This document shows, piece by piece, positions 60,559 through 64,000 of a stretch of 64,000 bases of DNA; positions within the stretch are counted from its first letter, which is position 1, and the number at the start of each line of letters is the position of its first letter. The stretch comes from Phycomyces nitens (lineage: Eukaryota > Mucoromycota > Mucoromycetes > Mucorales > Phycomycetaceae), in NCBI GenBank assembly GCA_022702545.1, contig JAHRBC010000002.1:4216001-4280000 (forward strand). The letters are read 5' to 3'. Below the pieces are notes generated by a model. That model saw nothing but the letters and a program-made list of their open reading frames with translations, did no database searches and had not been told where the DNA came from. The translations under genes and the position numbers were made by a program.

Positions 60559-63500
60559 TACAATCAAAATAGCTACAATAAACTGTCAGGGGCTTACCAA
60601 GACGTCTGACCCCCAACAACACAACAACTTTATCCGACACCTACGCTCACAAAACATTCACATACTTGCACTCCAAGAAACACACGCAAAAGACATTACA
60701 ATTCAAAACACCTTTCACCAACAATTCCAAGCACACGAGAGTCAATGGACACAGCACTGTGGTCTTGTCTCGCTCTCACCTTCAATATACTTTTCTGACA
60801 CATATACTAGCATCTGCAGCAGAGCCATATTTTCCACTATTCAGCACATCAATACTCACTTTGAACCTATACAAATCGCCGCTATATATGCTCCTGCTAT
60901 AGCAGCCAATCGCAAAACATTCTTCACCTCACTACTACAACTTCCAATATTCACTTCAACCATACAGCCCTCTCGTCTTTTGGTTTTGGGTGATTTCAAC
61001 TATACTTATAATCAAAATTCTGCCAACCCTTGGCGTGCACCAATATCTTGGCTCCACTATGTGCGAGATACATTAATAGACTGTGTAACCGAAGTAGACC
61101 AGCCCCCAATGCCAACTTTTTCTAGGGGAATGCAAATGAGTAGTATTGACTACATCTTTGCCACGCCTGATATAGCCGCCCTCAAGTTCGAGTCAGCCAT
61201 TGATTACATAAATCCGGCTTGGTCAGACCACTTCCTCGTTTCAACAACCCTCTCTCTTGGAGCATCCTGCACTGGAAAAGGGCTATGGCGGGCTAACCCT
61301 CGTCTAGCCCTATCGCCTCATTTTCAGGAACAACTGTCTCAAGCATTACAAGACATTCTACCTAGTCTGTGCCATTTACCCTCACCTCAAGATCAATGGG
61401 AAAAGGTTAAGGCCACTGTTAGACGGATCGCCAAGACAAACTCTCGTGGCTCCACAGCTTGGCAAACTCAACAAGAGAAGGCTCTTCAAAGCAAGCGTAA
61501 CCGGCTCATGCAAAAATTTAAAATAGACAATATCCGTGACACCCAGCTCTCAGTTGTGGAGCGCCAACTCTCCATTGTTTAACAGGAAACAGTCAAAATA
61601 CTGGCTATGAGAGCACAAAAGCATTGGCGTGAAAATGGTGAAAGATCAGCGGGGTATCTAAAGTGAACCATTGCAGTCAAGGCTACCAAAAAAGACATAC
61701 CTTTTCTACGTCACCCGGTCTCTGGATCCTTGTGTACCACGCCCAATGCCATGTCAGATGCAGCCATGCACTTCTACAAACAGCTGTACACGGTCGATCC
61801 AATTGATGATGCAGCAGTAGACGATCTACTCCACAACCTCCCTACCGACCTATTCTTAAGTGAAACCGCCCAATCCTATATGATCTATCCAATCACATTT
61901 GCAGATATAGGTGAAGCGGCCAGCCGCTCGCCCCGTCAAAGCAGCCCCGGTCCGGACAGTCTACCTTATGAGATTCTATCTCTGGTGATCAATGAAGACG
62001 GATATGCAGACCTTGTTACGACCATTTACAATGACGCTCTAACCAAAGGCATATTTCCTTCTTCTTGGAGCTCCACATGTCTGACACTTCTCCCGAAGAA
62101 AGGGGACCTCTCCAGTCTTAAAAACTGGCGGCCTATTGCATTAATCAATGTGGACGCAAAAGTGTTTACCCGGATTCTGAATGCCCGTGTGATCCATGCC
62201 TCAAACTCTCTTGTTAATCGCTATCAAACTGGCTTTGTGAAAGGACGGTTTATAGCAGACAATGGGCTTATGACCCGCATGGCCATGGAGCACGCTCAGC
62301 ACACAACTGATACCTCAATCGGCCTGATGCTCGACCAGGAAAAAGCGTACGACCGCATACACCCTGAGTATCTGAGAAGAGTTCTTCAAAAATTTCGGTT
62401 CCCTGACACAGTAGTAAACTGTATCTCACAGCTGTTTTTCTCCACCAGTATCTCTATCAATATTAATGGGTTTTTGTCATCTCCGATTGTGCAAAATCGA
62501 GGTCTTTGGCAAGGTGATCCATTGTCTCCAGTTTTATTCAACCTTGCATTTGAACCATTGCTTTGCTGACTAGCTACCAATACCTCTCTTGCAGGCTTCA
62601 GTCTCGCCATCAATGACCACAACGACCAAGTGCCACCACCTGTCAAATATTTGGCTTATGCAGACGACGTTTTGGTTTTTCTCAAGACACCCGCAGACCT
62701 TGATATTCTACACAAACATTTGGATACCTACTCTAGGGCTTCAAATGCCCAGATTAATATGCACAAGACACAAGCATTTTCGTTATCCGGTGCTACACTT
62801 CCCGAATGGCGTACACACCTCCAGACAAAACATATCACCTCATGGCACGATCGCACATCTTCCACAGCCCTCACATACTTGGGGTTTCCATTGCTCTCAT
62901 CTATTACCCAAAGAGATAACTTTTGTACATCGCTCCTGAACAAGATTGACTCTGCTTGTAACATACATTCACAGTGATCACTCTCTGTTCTTGGCCGGTC
63001 TACGGTTGCAAATACCTTGATCCTCTCCCGAGTTTGGCATGTTCTTAGAGTTATAACAGTTCCACAAACTTTCTTTGACAAACTCAGATCTATTGTAGGC
63101 CGATTTCTCTGGCAAGGTATGTTTCCTATGACAAGCCTGTCATCCTTATGTTTTCCGAAACTACAAGGAGGCCTAGGAGTTTTGGACCCTCAGACCCAGC
63201 AGAAAGCTCTCACAATGAGGTGGCTGCAACCAATTCTTGACCAACAATCCTCGACATCATTTGTTACCCCTTGGATACAGCACTTCCTTGATCCACACAA
63301 GTTCTTTGGTGACTCTCGTCTCCCTTTGATCTTTCCAAGGCTGCGAAATCCAGAATTGCGGGCAAAAAATAGCTCTCTTTCCACCCTCATGTGTGCCATG
63401 GACTCTATACCACGAGATTTTTCTTTCCTCACACTGAGCTACTCCACTTGTCTCTCTCTTCAACTGCTCAATGTCATAACTTACACAGCTTCTTTGCAAC

Positions 63501-64000
63501 GTAATACCTCCGGTTGGAAACGTCTTAAAGTCTCTGATGCCTATATGTTTGACCTTGAACTACAAGCTATCCGCCCACGAACTCCAGCTGAACAGCACAT
63601 TCTGCCATATTTGATTGCAAAGCTGTTTCGAGACCTCGACAACAAATCTGCTGAACTCAAACCCTTTTTCTGGTGCACAACATTGCCCCCAAGCGACCAC
63701 CCTGAGCTACAACTGCCAGCCAATCCTCTTGTCGTTGACTGCCAACCTTTTGTTGCAGCCCTTCAAACTGGATGTAGACGCTTGATTGATTTCACAACAC
63801 AGCGATTCCGAGATATATGTCAAGACCACACTCGACCACCACTTGTTCCATTCCCTTTGCAACCAAAACAATGGCGTACCTTTTGGGCTTTCCCGATCCA
63901 CCACATCTCACGCAACATTTGGTATCGTGCCATATTGAACTCTCTGTCCTGTCAATACACCCTCCATAGCCGTGCTCCAGCTGTCTTTGTTACACCCAAT
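60551..64000 (+). pseudogene. LINE B ORF2 (endonuclease-RT), four nonsense codons, partial
   Basis: One frame runs to the window end. The endonuclease has INCQGL, LALQETHA, IYAPA, VLGDFNYTY and WSDHFLVS, so its catalytic residues look intact. The RT has LPKKGDLSSLKNWRPIALIN, YQTGFVKGRFIADNG, LMLDQEKAYDRIHPEYL and LAYADDVLVF. The usual RQGDPLSP reads WQGDPLSP. In-frame stops lie at 61580 (TAA), 61664, 62567 and 62975 (all TGA). The thumb has SLSVLGRSTVANTLILSRVW. The last visible part matches the region before the Cys/His domain (WRTFWAFPIHHISRNIWYRA). Confidence 0.9.

Larger units (their letters stand above)
59149..64000 (+). mobile_element. LINE element B, near full length, runs off the window
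   Basis: It has the same layout as LINE A: ORF1 (59170-60558) and ORF2 (from 60551), overlapping by 8 nt at ATGAATAA. Over 4.8 kb no frameshift is needed, but six stop codons or substitutions interrupt it. The RT motif YADD is intact. The C-terminal zinc-binding region and 3' end lie beyond the window. Confidence 0.9.

Overview
The window looks like nuclear DNA of a filamentous early-diverging fungus, most likely Mucoromycota. Intergenic DNA is AT-rich, genes carry many short introns (about 45-200 nt, GTRNGY...YAG), and the gene set is fungal: copper radical oxidase, Ecm33-type GPI protein, Apq12-like protein, formin and DDB1. The mobile elements are eukaryotic too (Tc1/mariner, LINEs, a solo LTR). 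The species is an inference. I see no bacterial operons, CRISPR arrays, rRNA genes or tRNA genes I could support.

Layout. 1-18.9 kb is gene-poor: a secreted glyoxal/galactose-oxidase-like enzyme (1831-3696, minus), a Ser/Thr-rich single-pass membrane protein (8414-9741, minus, N-terminus unresolved) and a Rab5-subfamily GTPase (13015-13955, minus). 18.9-45.1 kb is gene-dense: a 19-exon formin (18945-25329, minus), a rhodanese fused to a decayed sulfur-dioxygenase-like domain (26117-27553, minus), an Apq12-like membrane protein (28154-28597, plus), a PRRC2/BAT2-N-like protein (29176-32564, plus), DDB1 (32826-37097, minus), a small acidic ORF (37499-37750, minus), an Ecm33-like cell-wall protein (38035-39465, plus) and an MFS transporter (42865-45141, plus). 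For the formin, DDB1, Rab, oxidase, rhodanese, Ecm33 and MFS genes I rebuilt the exon chains by hand. Each total is a multiple of three and the joined frames match the families.

45.9-64 kb is a transposon graveyard. It holds a LINE 3' fragment, a broken Tc1 transposase, a 5'-truncated LINE of another lineage, a near full-length LINE on the minus strand (ORF1 intact, ORF2 broken and split by a 380-bp solo LTR), a Tc1 helix-turn-helix relic and a second near full-length LINE on the plus strand that runs off the window. The second LINE keeps its reading frames but has premature stops.

The host genes do not form a pathway. Several concern polarised growth and the cell surface (formin, Rab, Ecm33-like, oxidase, membrane mucin). 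The most unusual points are the rhodanese fusion, whose second domain has lost most metal ligands and whose introns seem to contain former coding sequence; a 3-nt micro-exon in the MFS gene; and a solo LTR whose removal restores the LINE frame exactly.
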